Assembly (NCBI GenBank): GCA_903877135.1
Contig: CAIRCN010000020.1
Location: forward strand, 186,001 to 250,000
Origin: an uncultured Opitutia bacterium
GTDB taxonomy: Bacteria; Verrucomicrobiota; Verrucomicrobiia; Opitutales; Opitutaceae
Direction of reading: 5' to 3'
DNA length: 64,000 nt
Positions 1 to 9,200 of this stretch are shown piece by piece (position 1 is the stretch's first letter; every line of letters starts with the position of its first letter). The translations under genes and the position numbers were made by a program. A model generated the notes under the pieces. The model was not told the DNA's origin and made no database searches. It saw only the letters and a program-made list of their open reading frames with translations.

Positions 1-1040
1 AGCTCAAGGCCGCCGGCATCGCCTACGACATCACCGACGAGCGCACGCTCGAGGAGGACGGTCGCTGCGAAAACGGCCGCGTGCACCTCGGTCGCGCCAG
101 TTACGCCCACCTCGTCGTCGATCCCGGCGCGCAGCTTCGCGGCGAGTGGCCGACAACCCCCGCGCAAATCTCCAGCGCCGCCGAGCAGCACGTCACGAAT
201 AACGCGTCCTACCTCTCGCTCCCGCTCGCATGGAGTGTTCCCGCGCTCCCCGAAAACGCCTGGCTGATCGAGCCGCACCGCGAGGCGCCGCGCGCCTTCG
301 TCGCGAAGTTTGCCACTGCGTTTACCGAATGCACGACACCGGCGCGGTTTCTCCATTTTGCCGACGATCTCGTTGACGCGAGCCTCGACGGTCACCCGCT
401 CGCGCTGGAGACCAGCTACGACGGCACCCTCGCCCAGGTCGGCTCGCTCGGCCCCGGCGAACACACGCTGCGCATTCGCACCGTTCGCGAGTTTCCCGGC
501 AAGCCCTATCTCTGGCTCAAGGGCCAGTTCACGCTGCGTAGTCTCGCGCCTTACGCGCCCGGACCCAACGGCACCATCCGCACAGCCGGGCCGTTTGTCG
601 CCGGCGTCACCGCACCCACCGCCGCAGACGAACTCGTCGCCGGCGGCTTTCCGTTCCTGCATCGACCGCTCGTCGCCGAAACTACTATTACGCTCACGGC
701 GCCCGCCTCAGCGCTGCGTTTCACTGCCGCCGGCGGCGACGCAGTGCGCGCCAGCATCGACGGACAGCCAGCAGGCTGGGCGTGGGGACCAGACTGGCAG
801 CTCGCGCTCAAAAGCCCGCTCGCAGCCGGCGCGCATCGACTGCGGCTCGAGCTGGTGCCGAGCACGTTCAACCACTTTGGCCCGCACCACTACTACAACG
901 GCGACTGGCACGTCGTCAGCCCCGGCCAGGTGCTCGGCGAGAAAAACTTCGCCGACCTGCCGGACGCGCCGGCGGCGACCCATGTGCCCGCTTGGCACTT
1001 CAAGCCACTGCGGTTGCCGGCCAGCCTGACTCCTTCGTAG
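1..1040 (+). CDS. glycoside hydrolase-like protein, C-terminal part (partial, runs off the left edge)
   Basis: The reading frame is open from base 3 to the TAG at 1038-1040, so the start lies outside the window. The visible part begins with a Rossmann/GATase-like strand region (LKAAGIAYDITDERTLEEDG), typical of the domain near the end of large GH2/GH106-type glycosidases. It continues into beta-sandwich sequence with carbohydrate-binding-like patterns (GGFPFLHRPLVAET, FNHFGPHHYYNGDW). Such C-terminal sandwiches are common in rhamnosidase-like and GH2-like enzymes. The catalytic domain is not visible, so substrate and exact family are open. The gene converges on the minus-strand solute-binding/repeat-protein genes that end at 1059. 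Confidence 0.6.
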   Translation, partial: LKAAGIAYDITDERTLEEDGRCENGRVHLGRASYAHLVVDPGAQLRGEWPTTPAQISSAAEQHVTNNASYLSLPLAWSVPALPENAWLIEPHREAPRAFVAKFATAFTECTTPARFLHFADDLVDASLDGHPLALETSYDGTLAQVGSLGPGEHTLRIRTVREFPGKPYLWLKGQFTLRSLAPYAPGPNGTIRTAGPFVAGVTAPTAADELVAGGFPFLHRPLVAETTITLTAPASALRFTAAGGDAVRASIDGQPAGWAWGPDWQLALKSPLAAGAHRLRLELVPSTFNHFGPHHYYNGDWHVVSPGQVLGEKNFADLPDAPAATHVPAWHFKPLRLPASLTPS

Positions 1041-1058
1041 CTGCGCAGGCCGCCCGGT

Positions 1059-1859
1059 TCACGGCGCCGGTTTATCCACCTCCGCAAGATGCTGGCGGAC
1101 GATGTAAACGCGGAGGTCGCGCGGATTCTCGACGAGAAACGTGCGGTAGAATTTCGCCGCCTGCACACGGTCGCCCGCGAGCCGCGAGAGCTCCGCGATC
1201 TGCACCAGCACCTCCACGCGTGTCGGCCAGTCAAGCTGACGGAGGCGTTCGGCCGCGAGCAGGTGCGGCAGCGCGTCCGCCGCGGGCAGCCGGTAAAAGA
1301 AGAGCGCGTTCGCTATCGTGTAGTGGAGTTCGCTCTCCGCCGCTGGTGTGCGGGCCTGCGCGAGCAGTTTTCCGGCTTCGGCAATCCGAACCGCCGGTGG
1401 CGCCGCCGGGTCGAGTTCGTAAATCTGCAGCAGCGCCAGTCGGCTAAGCGCGGCCTGAGCCCAGCGCGAGTTGCCATGCTCGCTGACGAGCCGCCGAAAC
1501 TGGCGCGCCGCCTCGACCGGGTCGGGCTGCGGCTGGTGGTGCTGCGCGATGCGGCCAAGAAAAAAGCGCGCGCCCTGCGCCGCATCGTCCGCGCCGATGT
1601 CTGCGAGTTCGGTGAAAACCCGACGGGCCTCGTCGAGTTGCGCGCCCGTGACCGGCTGAAGATCCAGCAGCGCCACACCGTGGCCGAAGCGCGCCTCGCG
1701 CGCCAGCGCTGTGTCTGTGGCCGCCCGGACGCCGTCGAAAATTCTCAGGGCGTCCACCGCGCGGTAATTCGCCAGCGCCTGCCAGCCGGCCGCCAGCGGC
1801 GAAGCACTCGCCGCTCCCGCCGCGAGGCAGAACCCGAGCAGCATGATCGCGGTCTTCAT
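1059..1859 (-). CDS. secreted TPR-like helical repeat protein (copy A)
   Basis: A 266-residue protein with a clear signal peptide (MKTAIMLLGFCLAAGAASA) followed by alpha-helical repeats rich in Ala and Leu. The repeats resemble degenerate tetratricopeptide units (for example around WAQAALSRLALLQIYE and ALPHLLAAERLRQL). I chose the ATG at 1859 because it begins the signal peptide and forms an ATGA overlap with the stop of the upstream solute-binding gene, which implies translational coupling. It is a clear paralog of the protein at 3513-4322 and occupies the same place after its partner. I infer a periplasmic adaptor working with the binding protein. No enzymatic motif is visible. Confidence 0.7.
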   Translation of the reverse strand: MKTAIMLLGFCLAAGAASASPLAAGWQALANYRAVDALRIFDGVRAATDTALAREARFGHGVALLDLQPVTGAQLDEARRVFTELADIGADDAAQGARFFLGRIAQHHQPQPDPVEAARQFRRLVSEHGNSRWAQAALSRLALLQIYELDPAAPPAVRIAEAGKLLAQARTPAAESELHYTIANALFFYRLPAADALPHLLAAERLRQLDWPTRVEVLVQIAELSRLAGDRVQAAKFYRTFLVENPRDLRVYIVRQHLAEVDKPAP

Positions 1860-3433
1860 GGCGTGGAGCGGACCGGTAGCGCCAGCGCCGCACGGGTTTG
1901 ATAGATATAGATCTCGTTGCCCACAGTCATCAGCCGCACCGGCTCGGCCCGCGCGTTGGCGGGGGCGAGCTCTGCCGCGGCTACGGCGGCCACGTCCTCG
2001 CGACGGGCGTTGCTCACGCCGGCAATGATGTCGCGCCGGAAATCGTCGCGCACCTTGTCCGCGACGCCCGCGCGCAGCACCCGGCGGAAGGCGTCCACGC
2101 TGCCGCCGTTGTTCCACAACTGGCCGAGCTCAGATTGGATAAACTTGGACGCATCGGGGTGGCCGCTCGGGCCGAGGAAGCCCGCATACCAGCAGTAGCC
2201 GTCGGGCTGGAGCTTGAACTGGTCGGCGAAGTCGGAGGCCTTCACGCCGAGGGTGACCGGCTGCCAGTTGCTCACCCGCGTGAAAATCGCGGCGCCCTCC
2301 TGACTGCTCATGAAGCGGAGAAAATCGATTGCCTCCGCGCGGTGGCGCGTGTGACGGTTCACATAAAACGGCATGCCGGTAAAAAGCTGACCTTCGCTCA
2401 TCGGGCTCGTGGTGAAGCGGCCGTAAACCGGATCGTCCTCCCGCGGGTAGGGAAAGCGGAACGCGCCGAGCGCAAACGGGCAGAGCTGCAGCAGGCTGCT
2501 CGCCTCCCAGCTCGGCGTCACCATCATCAGCGCACGGCCAGCGACGAAATCCGTCAGCGCCGAGTCGCGCTCGCGCTGCATGAAACCGGGCGTGCACATC
2601 GCGCCAAATTCCCGGAGCACGTCGAAGGCGGCGGTCAGATCGGGCGAGTCGTAGCTCCACTCCCCGCGCAGGTAGGCCACGCCAAGGTCGGCGGGGTCCA
2701 GTTTCAGCCGGTGCTGGAAATCCATCTGCGCCGACAGGCGTGGCGTCAGCGAGGCCATCACCTCGCCCGTGAGGTTGATGTGAGTGGTGCGGGAATTCGC
2801 CAGCGGCACGAGGTCGAGCCGGTGCGCCCGATCGTAGGCGTGCACTTTGTCACATAGGGCCAGCAGCTCGCGGTAGGTGCGCGGCGGCGTGTCGCGACCG
2901 GTGATGTCCCGCAGCAGCGGCCGATTGAAAACGATCCGCATGACATGCGTCGTCAGCGACACGCCAAAGTAGTCGCTGAGTGCCTGCACGTAGTTGTCGG
3001 AGCTCGTCATGCCATCGATGAAAGTGTCGCGCCACGGCCGACCCGCGAGCGGCGTGCCGCGGTTGTAGGGATTCGGCTGCATGACCTCTGCGGTGATCGG
3101 CTGGAAATTCCGCGCGATGTCGGGCCATCCCCACGAATACTCGGCGAGGTCCGGCCCCGTGTCGCCGATCATCTGGGTCTGGATCCACGGCTGGTAAACC
3201 GGGTCGGGCACGGCGATCTGCACGACATGCACGCGCGGGTTGAGCTGCTCGTAGCGGCGGATGATGGCATCGATCGCCTCGCGCACGCCGCCCTCAAGCT
3301 GCCACTGGGACATGCGGATCGTCACACGGTCCGACCGGACCTCGTCCATAGTGTGCCGCAGCACCAGAAACGTCGCCACGGCGTAGGCGAGGCCCAGCAG
3401 CAGGAAAGCGATGAGGCGTCCGGAGAACTTCAT
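1856..3433 (-). CDS. extracellular solute-binding protein, membrane-anchored (copy A)
   Basis: A 525-residue protein of the family 1 ABC solute-binding fold, probably a carbohydrate binder. One N-terminal hydrophobic segment (about residues 7-24) lacks a lipobox and is followed at once by MSQWQLEGGVREAIDAI, the usual first strand and helix of these proteins. Later blocks such as NPYNRGTPL and ALMMVTPSWEASSL are shared with the paralog at 4319-5881. The start at 3433 puts the hydrophobic segment at the N-terminus. A longer frame upstream would add about 21 basic residues that look untranslated. No permease or ATPase gene is nearby, so the protein may pair with a distant transporter or act as a sensor. 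Confidence 0.75.
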   Translation of the reverse strand: MKFSGRLIAFLLLGLAYAVATFLVLRHTMDEVRSDRVTIRMSQWQLEGGVREAIDAIIRRYEQLNPRVHVVQIAVPDPVYQPWIQTQMIGDTGPDLAEYSWGWPDIARNFQPITAEVMQPNPYNRGTPLAGRPWRDTFIDGMTSSDNYVQALSDYFGVSLTTHVMRIVFNRPLLRDITGRDTPPRTYRELLALCDKVHAYDRAHRLDLVPLANSRTTHINLTGEVMASLTPRLSAQMDFQHRLKLDPADLGVAYLRGEWSYDSPDLTAAFDVLREFGAMCTPGFMQRERDSALTDFVAGRALMMVTPSWEASSLLQLCPFALGAFRFPYPREDDPVYGRFTTSPMSEGQLFTGMPFYVNRHTRHRAEAIDFLRFMSSQEGAAIFTRVSNWQPVTLGVKASDFADQFKLQPDGYCWYAGFLGPSGHPDASKFIQSELGQLWNNGGSVDAFRRVLRAGVADKVRDDFRRDIIAGVSNARREDVAAVAAAELAPANARAEPVRLMTVGNEIYIYQTRAALALPVRSTP

Positions 3434-3463
3434 GAAGGCAGCGCGGTGTAAACGAAGCCGGAG

Positions 3464-3477
3464 CGTTCGCCAAGCGG
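3464..3477 (-). promoter_or_regulatory. leader motif shared with the upstream duplicate
   Basis: The 14 bases CGTTCGCCAAGCGG (plus strand) match 13 of 14 bases at 5915-5928. Both copies sit the same distance (about 31-47 bases) before the start codon of a solute-binding gene, and each is followed by a similar A/T-rich patch. This suggests that the duplication included a promoter, operator or leader element. The function is inferred only. Confidence 0.35.
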
Positions 3478-3512
3478 CCACTGCACAATTTTTCACCGTG
3501 CGCGGGCCGCGG

Positions 3513-4322
3513 TCACGGCACCGACTTCAAGCCGGCGAGTTTTTGACGGACGGGATATTGGCGGGAGTCACGGGGATATTCACCGAGGAATTTTGTATAG
3601 AACGCCGCAGCCTGTGTCGCGTTGCCGCTCACGCGGGAGAGTTCGCCAATCTGCACAAGCACATCGGCGCGGGTCGGCACATCCATCGCGCCGGCGCGCT
3701 CCGCGGCGAGGAGGTGCGGCAGCGCGAGCCGCTCCGGAAGCCGGTGGTAAAACACCGCGTCGGCGATCACGAGGTGCAGCTCTGTCACGGAGGACGGCCC
3801 GTGGGCGAAGGGCAGCAGGCGTTCGGCGGCGGCCAGCCGGGCGCCAGGCTCGGCCGGTCCGGCCGATGTGTAGAGCAGCAGGATGGCGAGCCGCGGCACA
3901 GCGACCTGCGCCCAGAACGACTCGGGGTGATCCGCGATGAGCTGGCGAAAGCCCGCCGCCGCTTGCGCTGGGGCGGGCGGCTCGGCTTGAAGCTCGGCCA
4001 GCCGGGCAAGGAAAAACCGCGCGCCGAGCGCAATGTTATCAGTTCCGTCGGCGGCCAGCGCGGTGAGGAGGGCGCGCGCCTGCTCCACCCGGTCGGCCTG
4101 GGCGGTTTGCTGTGCCAGCAGGCTGAGTGCGGTGCCAAAGCGCACCTCACGTGGATCTGCGCTGGTTTCAGCGGCCAGCTGTTTGAAGCGCGGCAGCGCC
4201 TGATCGGGCCGGAAGTTTGCGAGCGTTTGCCAGGCAGCCGCCAGCGAGCCGGGCACTGGTTCCGCGCCAGGCGCAGGGACGGTCAGTAAACCGAGCAGAA
4301 TTACGAGTGAAACTGTTTTCAT
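3513..4322 (-). CDS. secreted TPR-like helical repeat protein (copy B)
   Basis: A 269-residue paralog of the protein at 1059-1859, with a signal peptide (MKTVSLVILLGLLTVPAPGA) and the same run of Ala/Leu-rich helical hairpins. The two copies share recognisable blocks throughout, such as the LPHLLAAER and PTR.(E/D)VLVQI.ELSR regions. The ATG at 4322 overlaps the stop of the solute-binding gene at 4319 by four bases (ATGA), exactly as in copy A. It is likely periplasmic. No catalytic residues are evident, so it is best regarded as a partner or scaffold for the adjacent binding protein. Confidence 0.7.
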   Translation of the reverse strand: MKTVSLVILLGLLTVPAPGAEPVPGSLAAAWQTLANFRPDQALPRFKQLAAETSADPREVRFGTALSLLAQQTAQADRVEQARALLTALAADGTDNIALGARFFLARLAELQAEPPAPAQAAAGFRQLIADHPESFWAQVAVPRLAILLLYTSAGPAEPGARLAAAERLLPFAHGPSSVTELHLVIADAVFYHRLPERLALPHLLAAERAGAMDVPTRADVLVQIGELSRVSGNATQAAAFYTKFLGEYPRDSRQYPVRQKLAGLKSVP

Positions 4323-5881
4323 CGCTGCGCCTCACAGAGGCTGTCGATGATTTGAAATGTTCGCCCTTCGAGCCGCGCGGGCAGCAGCGACAGGGTGGCG
4401 GCAGGCGCGGCGGGCGACGCGAACTGCTGCGCCACCGCGGCAGAGTCCTGACGGGTGAGATTCTGCACCTGCGAACGCACTTCACGCTTGAGGTCGGTCA
4501 GCACGCGCGGGCGCAAATCTGCATCCAGCGCGTCGGCATAGGTCTTGGCCCCGCCGGTGGGCCCCCAGAGGAGATAGTAGCGGTTGCGGATAAATGTGAT
4601 CGTCTCCACGCCGGTGAAGTTGAGAAACCCCACGCCCCAGCTGTAGCCGTCGTAAACCGGCAGGAACTGCCGCGAGTAGTCGGAGGCTTTGACGCCGACG
4701 ATGGCGGGCAACCACGTGCTGACATCGGTGAAAATCTGGTTGCCCTCCACGCTCGTGATGAAGTACAGAAAATCCAGCGCCTCCTTCTGGTGCGGTGTGA
4801 CACGGTTGATATACATCGCCATCAAGGTCGCCATGCTGCCATCGGAATACGGTCCGAGCATGTGCCGGCCGTAAATCGGGTCGTTCTGAAGCGGAACGGG
4901 AAAGCGGAACGCGCCCAGTTCGAAACTGCAGAGCTCTTTCAAGCTGCTCGCCTCCCAACTCGGCGCGATGATCATGAGCGAGCGCTGCCGCACAAAGTCC
5001 ATCAGCGCCGAATCGCGTGTCAGTTGAAGAAAACCCGGCACGCTGTTCCTCCCGAGATCCTGGAGCAGTTCGAGACCGACGCGGGGCTCGGGCGAATTAA
5101 AGTTCCACTCGCCGCGCAGGTAGGTGATGCCGAGATCGGTCGGCGTGAGCAGCATGCAGCGGCGGCGGTCAAGCCGCGCCGCCAGACCGCTGGCCGCCGA
5201 GTCGAACACGTAGTTCGCGACGCCGATGACGGTGTCCTTCGAGTTGGCGAGCGGCGCGAGCAGCAAGTGGTGTTCGCGGGCGTAGGTGCGGACGCGATCG
5301 CAGAGCGCGAGGAACTCGCGGTAGTCGCGCGGCGGCTCATCGGCGCCGGTGATCGCTTGCAGCATCGGTCGGTTATAAATCAGGCGCATACTGTGCTGCG
5401 TGAGCGTGGCGGCGTAATACTGGTTGAGCTGTTTGTTGAACCCATCGGCGTTGGCCATCGCGTCGAGAAAAGTGTCGCGCCACGGCACGTGTTCGAGGGG
5501 CGTGCCACGATTGTAGGGGTTGGGCTTCATCACCTCGTCGGTGATCGGCGCGAAGAAGCGCGCCACATCGAGGAAATCGATGCCGTATTCCACGACATCG
5601 GGACCGTTGTCGCCGATGAGCTGGGTTTTGGTCCACTGCTGGTAAATCGTGTCGGGCACGGAAATGACGACGACGTGCACGCAGGGGTTGAGCTGCTCAT
5701 AGCGGCGCGCCATCGCGTCGAACGCCTGGCGGACGCCGCCCTCGAGCTGCCATTGCGAAACGCGGAGCGTGATTTTATCCGAGGTCGCTTCGCGGACGGT
5801 CCGGCGCAGCATGAGCCCGGTCGCAACTAGGTAGACGAGACCAAGGATGAGTAGACCCGCTAAATTTTTCCGGAGCCGCAT
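4319..5881 (-). CDS. extracellular solute-binding protein, membrane-anchored (copy B)
   Basis: A 520-residue paralog of the binding protein at 1856-3433. It has an N-terminal transmembrane anchor (LLILGLVYLVATGLML), then LRVSQWQLEGGVRQAFDAMA and the same family blocks NPYNRGTPL, PWRDTFLDAM and LMIIAPSWEASSL. The ATG at 5881 places the anchor at the N-terminus. An extension to 6061 would translate the inverted-repeat region and is rejected. It is the first gene of a likely four-gene operon running to 1059. A carbohydrate ligand is the usual expectation for this family. The ligand cannot be read from sequence and no cognate membrane components are present. Confidence 0.75.
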   Translation of the reverse strand: MRLRKNLAGLLILGLVYLVATGLMLRRTVREATSDKITLRVSQWQLEGGVRQAFDAMARRYEQLNPCVHVVVISVPDTIYQQWTKTQLIGDNGPDVVEYGIDFLDVARFFAPITDEVMKPNPYNRGTPLEHVPWRDTFLDAMANADGFNKQLNQYYAATLTQHSMRLIYNRPMLQAITGADEPPRDYREFLALCDRVRTYAREHHLLLAPLANSKDTVIGVANYVFDSAASGLAARLDRRRCMLLTPTDLGITYLRGEWNFNSPEPRVGLELLQDLGRNSVPGFLQLTRDSALMDFVRQRSLMIIAPSWEASSLKELCSFELGAFRFPVPLQNDPIYGRHMLGPYSDGSMATLMAMYINRVTPHQKEALDFLYFITSVEGNQIFTDVSTWLPAIVGVKASDYSRQFLPVYDGYSWGVGFLNFTGVETITFIRNRYYLLWGPTGGAKTYADALDADLRPRVLTDLKREVRSQVQNLTRQDSAAVAQQFASPAAPAATLSLLPARLEGRTFQIIDSLCEAQR

Positions 5882-5914
5882 GAGAAAGCAGCCTCCGTCT
5901 AGACCATGCCGGGC

Positions 5915-5928
5915 CGTCCGCCAAGCGG
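5915..5928 (-). promoter_or_regulatory. leader motif shared with the downstream duplicate
   Basis: CGTCCGCCAAGCGG (plus strand) lies 34-47 bases before the start of the solute-binding gene at 5881 and matches 3464-3477 at 13 of 14 positions. It may be part of a promoter or operator duplicated together with the genes. Confidence 0.35.
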
Positions 5929-5964
5929 AGGTTTTCGCGATTTTTGCGCAGCGGTGCCACGGTA

Positions 5965-6069
5965 TTTTTGTTTTGGCTCGAACTGGAGCCGCGACGCCCT
6001 CGTCGCGGTTTCGGGCCGCCGACGCGACGAGGGCGTCGCGTCCCCAGGAACCAGATCTCAAAACAAAAA
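5965..6069. repeat. large nested inverted repeat in the 415-bp intergenic gap 5882-6296
   Basis: Two perfect inverted repeats are nested. The inner arms are 18 bases (5990-6007 and 6023-6040, around GCGACGCCCTCGTCGCG) with a 15-base loop. The outer arms are 11 bases (TTTTTGTTTTG at 5965-5975 and its complement at 6059-6069). The outer T/A tracts would make a terminator-like hairpin on either strand. It lies between the divergent starts at 5881 and 6297, so it is more likely a dispersed REP- or MITE-like element than an ordinary terminator. A second small hairpin (TCAGCGGC, 4-base loop, 6075-6094) follows directly. I see no gene in the rest of the gap. Confidence 0.7.
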
Positions 6070-6296
6070 AGTGATCAGCGGCACCCGCCGCTGACCATAA
6101 TCAAACCGTTTAGCACGCTAAAGTGTTCCCACTACCCGCGCCGGGCGTCACATTGGGATGTGCAGAAGGCTGTTTTTCTTTTCACTCGCGGGCTTTGGCT
6201 GACTCAATCTTAGCCAACCCCGGCACACCACACCATACCCCATGACCACTCCAAAAGCGACCCTGCCCGCACGGCCAGTGGCATTGGGAAAACCGC

Positions 6297-9200
6297 ATGA
6301 ACCCGCCCGACGCTAGTCCACTTATACCGCCGGGCGAAAACTCGCGCGGGGCGGATGTCAGGCGTCTCGCGCTGATCGCGCTGGCGTATCTGTTGGCGTT
6401 CAAACTGTCGCTGCTTTTCCCGGACGCGCAAAGCGTGCTGGCCGCCGTCTGGCCGCCAAGCGGCGTGGCGCTGGCGGCGCTGCTGCTCAGCCCGCGGCGG
6501 CAGCGCGGAGCGATCCTCGCCGTCATTTTCGCCACGGGTTATGCGGTCAATTTTTTGAATGGCCGGTCGCTCGGCGTGAGCGCCATGTTTGCAGTGGCCG
6601 ACGCGGTCGAGCCGTGGGCTTGCGTGTGGCTGATCACCCGATTGTGCCGAGCGAAACGCGTGACATTTTCGTGGCTCCGTGAAGTGCTGGCATTGGCGCT
6701 GTGCGCCTTCGTGGCGAACGGTGTCACCGCGCTCGCCGGCACCGCGGCGGTGATGACGGTGTCTCACGCGCATTTCAACGATCTCTATCTGACGTGGTGG
6801 ATTTCCGACGGGCTGGGAATCATGGTGGTGACGCCCCTGCTGGTCACCTGCGCCCAGCCTTGGCGGTTGTTCACCGGTGGGAGCTGGCCGCGCCTGCTGG
6901 AGACGGTGGTACTTGCGCTGGCCTGGTGCGTGTTCGCCTGGTTCGCCTTCAGCCGGGCAGGCGCGGGCCTGCCAGTGGCACCAGAGCCCTATTGGATTTG
7001 CGCGCTGCTGGTGTGGGCCGCGCTGCGGTTCGACACCCGGACCATGGCGGTGATGCTGACGCTGCTCGCGCTGATTGCCATTGGCTTCACCGTGACCGGC
7101 CGGAGCGGTTTCCCCCTCGGCGGCAACAGTCCTTCCGGGCACCTGCACATGGTGCAGCTTTATCTGAGCGTCATCACCCTCACCGGGTTGGTGCTGGCCG
7201 CGGTCATGACCGAGCGTAGCGGTGCGGAGGAGGCGTTGCGCAGGTCCGACCAGCAATTCCGCAATTTCATGCGGCATTTCCCCGGGCTGGCGTTCATCAA
7301 GGATGCCGACGGCCGGGTGCTGTTTGCCAACGAAGGTTTCGCCACCCTGCTCGGCCTGGAAACGCCGGCCATGCTGGGCAAGACGAACCGCGACCTGTTC
7401 CCTCCCGGGTTCGCGGAAACGATCGACGCGGATGACCGCCGCGTGCTGGCCGCCGGCCGGGACGAGGAGATCGAGGAGGTTTTTTCAGGGCGGACCTGGA
7501 CCACCCGCAAGTTCGCCATCACCGAGGAAGGCGCGCCGCCGTTGCTGGGCGGGATCACGCATGACATCACTGCCCGCAAGGAGGCGGAGGAGGCGCTGCG
7601 GGAAAGCGAGGCACGTTACAGGACACTCATCGAGAATACGCTGGTCGGCATCGGCATCTCAGCGGGCAACGAAGTCCTCTACGCCAACCAGGCGCTGCTC
7701 GAAATCTTCGGCTACTCCGACGAGGAGTTCCGCCGTCTGACCCTGCTCGATTCGGTGACGCCCGACTCGCGGCCCGTGATCGAGGACCGGATGCGACGCA
7801 TCGCCGACGGCGAAACCCTCTCGCCGGAATTCGAATTCTCCATCCGGCGCAAGGACGGCGCGATTCGCCGGCTCTACGGGATGACCATGTCCGTGGTCTG
7901 GCGCGGACGGCCGTGCCGGCAAACCATCTTCGTCGACATCACCAAGCGGCACGAGGCGGAGGCGGAGTTGCGCCACAGCGAGGAAAAGAACCGCTCGATC
8001 CTCCAGACCGCCATTGACGGTTTCTGGGCGGTGGACTCGCAGGGGCGCATCCTGGAGGTGAACGAGAGCTACTGCCGGATGAGCGGCTACACCGCGCAGG
8101 AACTGACGGGGATGCGGATCGTCGACGTCGAGTGCCGCGAGGCGAGCGGAGACGTGATCGCCCACAACCAAGCCATCATGGCCGAGGGCCAGCAAAGGTT
8201 CGAAACCCAGCACCGCCGCAAGGATGGAGCCATTCTCGAAATCGAAGTCAGCGTCCAGTATCAGCCCGCCGACGGAGGGCGGTTTGTGGCTTTTCTGCGC
8301 GACATCACCGAGCGCAAGCGGTTGGCGGCGACCTTGCGCGAGAGCGAGGAGCGCTACCGGCTCCTGGTGGACTCCGCGCCCGAGCCCATCGTGCTGCATC
8401 AGGCCGGGCGCATCATCTTCGCCAATCCCGCCGCGCTCAAACTGTTTGGCGCGACCAAGCCGGAGCAGATGCTCGGGAAGCCGATGACGGACTGCGTGCA
8501 TCCGGATTTCCGGCAGCGGGTGGCGGACCGGGCGCGGCGCGCCCTGGAGATCGGCGAGCCGCTCCGGCCGCTCGAGGAAAAACTCCTGCTGATGGATGGC
8601 ACCGCGATCGACGCCGAGGTCACCGGCGGCCGCCTGATCCTCGACGGACAGCCGACGATGCAAGTCTTCGTGCGCGACATCACCCAGCGCAAGCGGGCCG
8701 AGGCGGCGCTGCAGGCAAGCGAGCGGCAGTTCCGCCGGATCATTGAGACGATGCAGGATGGTTATTTTCGCACAGACCGGTCTCTGCGCTTGGTCATGGT
8801 CAGCCCATCCGGAGCCCGGATCTTCGGCTACGCTTCGCCAGAGAAAATGGTCGGGATGGATGTTGGCGCACTCTACCGCGACCAGCCGGCTCGCGACGGG
8901 GCGCAGAGCATCTTGCGCAAACACGGCAAGATCCTGGACTATGTCGTCGAAGCCCGCCGCAAGGACGGCACGACCTTCTGGGTGTCGCTCAACGCAACTT
9001 TTATCACCGACGACCACGGGCAGACGACCGGTGTGGAGGGGTTTGTCCGCGACATCACGGAGCGGAAGCTGGCCCAGGAGGCGCTGCGCAAGAGCGAGGC
9101 GCACCTTCGCTCCGTGATCGCGGCTGTGCCCTTCATCATCTGGGATCTGGACCGCACGGGCGCTATTTTGCTTTCGGAAGGCACGGCGCTGGCGCAGTTG

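Noticed and set aside
4217-5830. 537-codon plus-strand frame opposite the solute-binding gene
   Set aside because: It is a shadow of the binding protein with no recognisable features.
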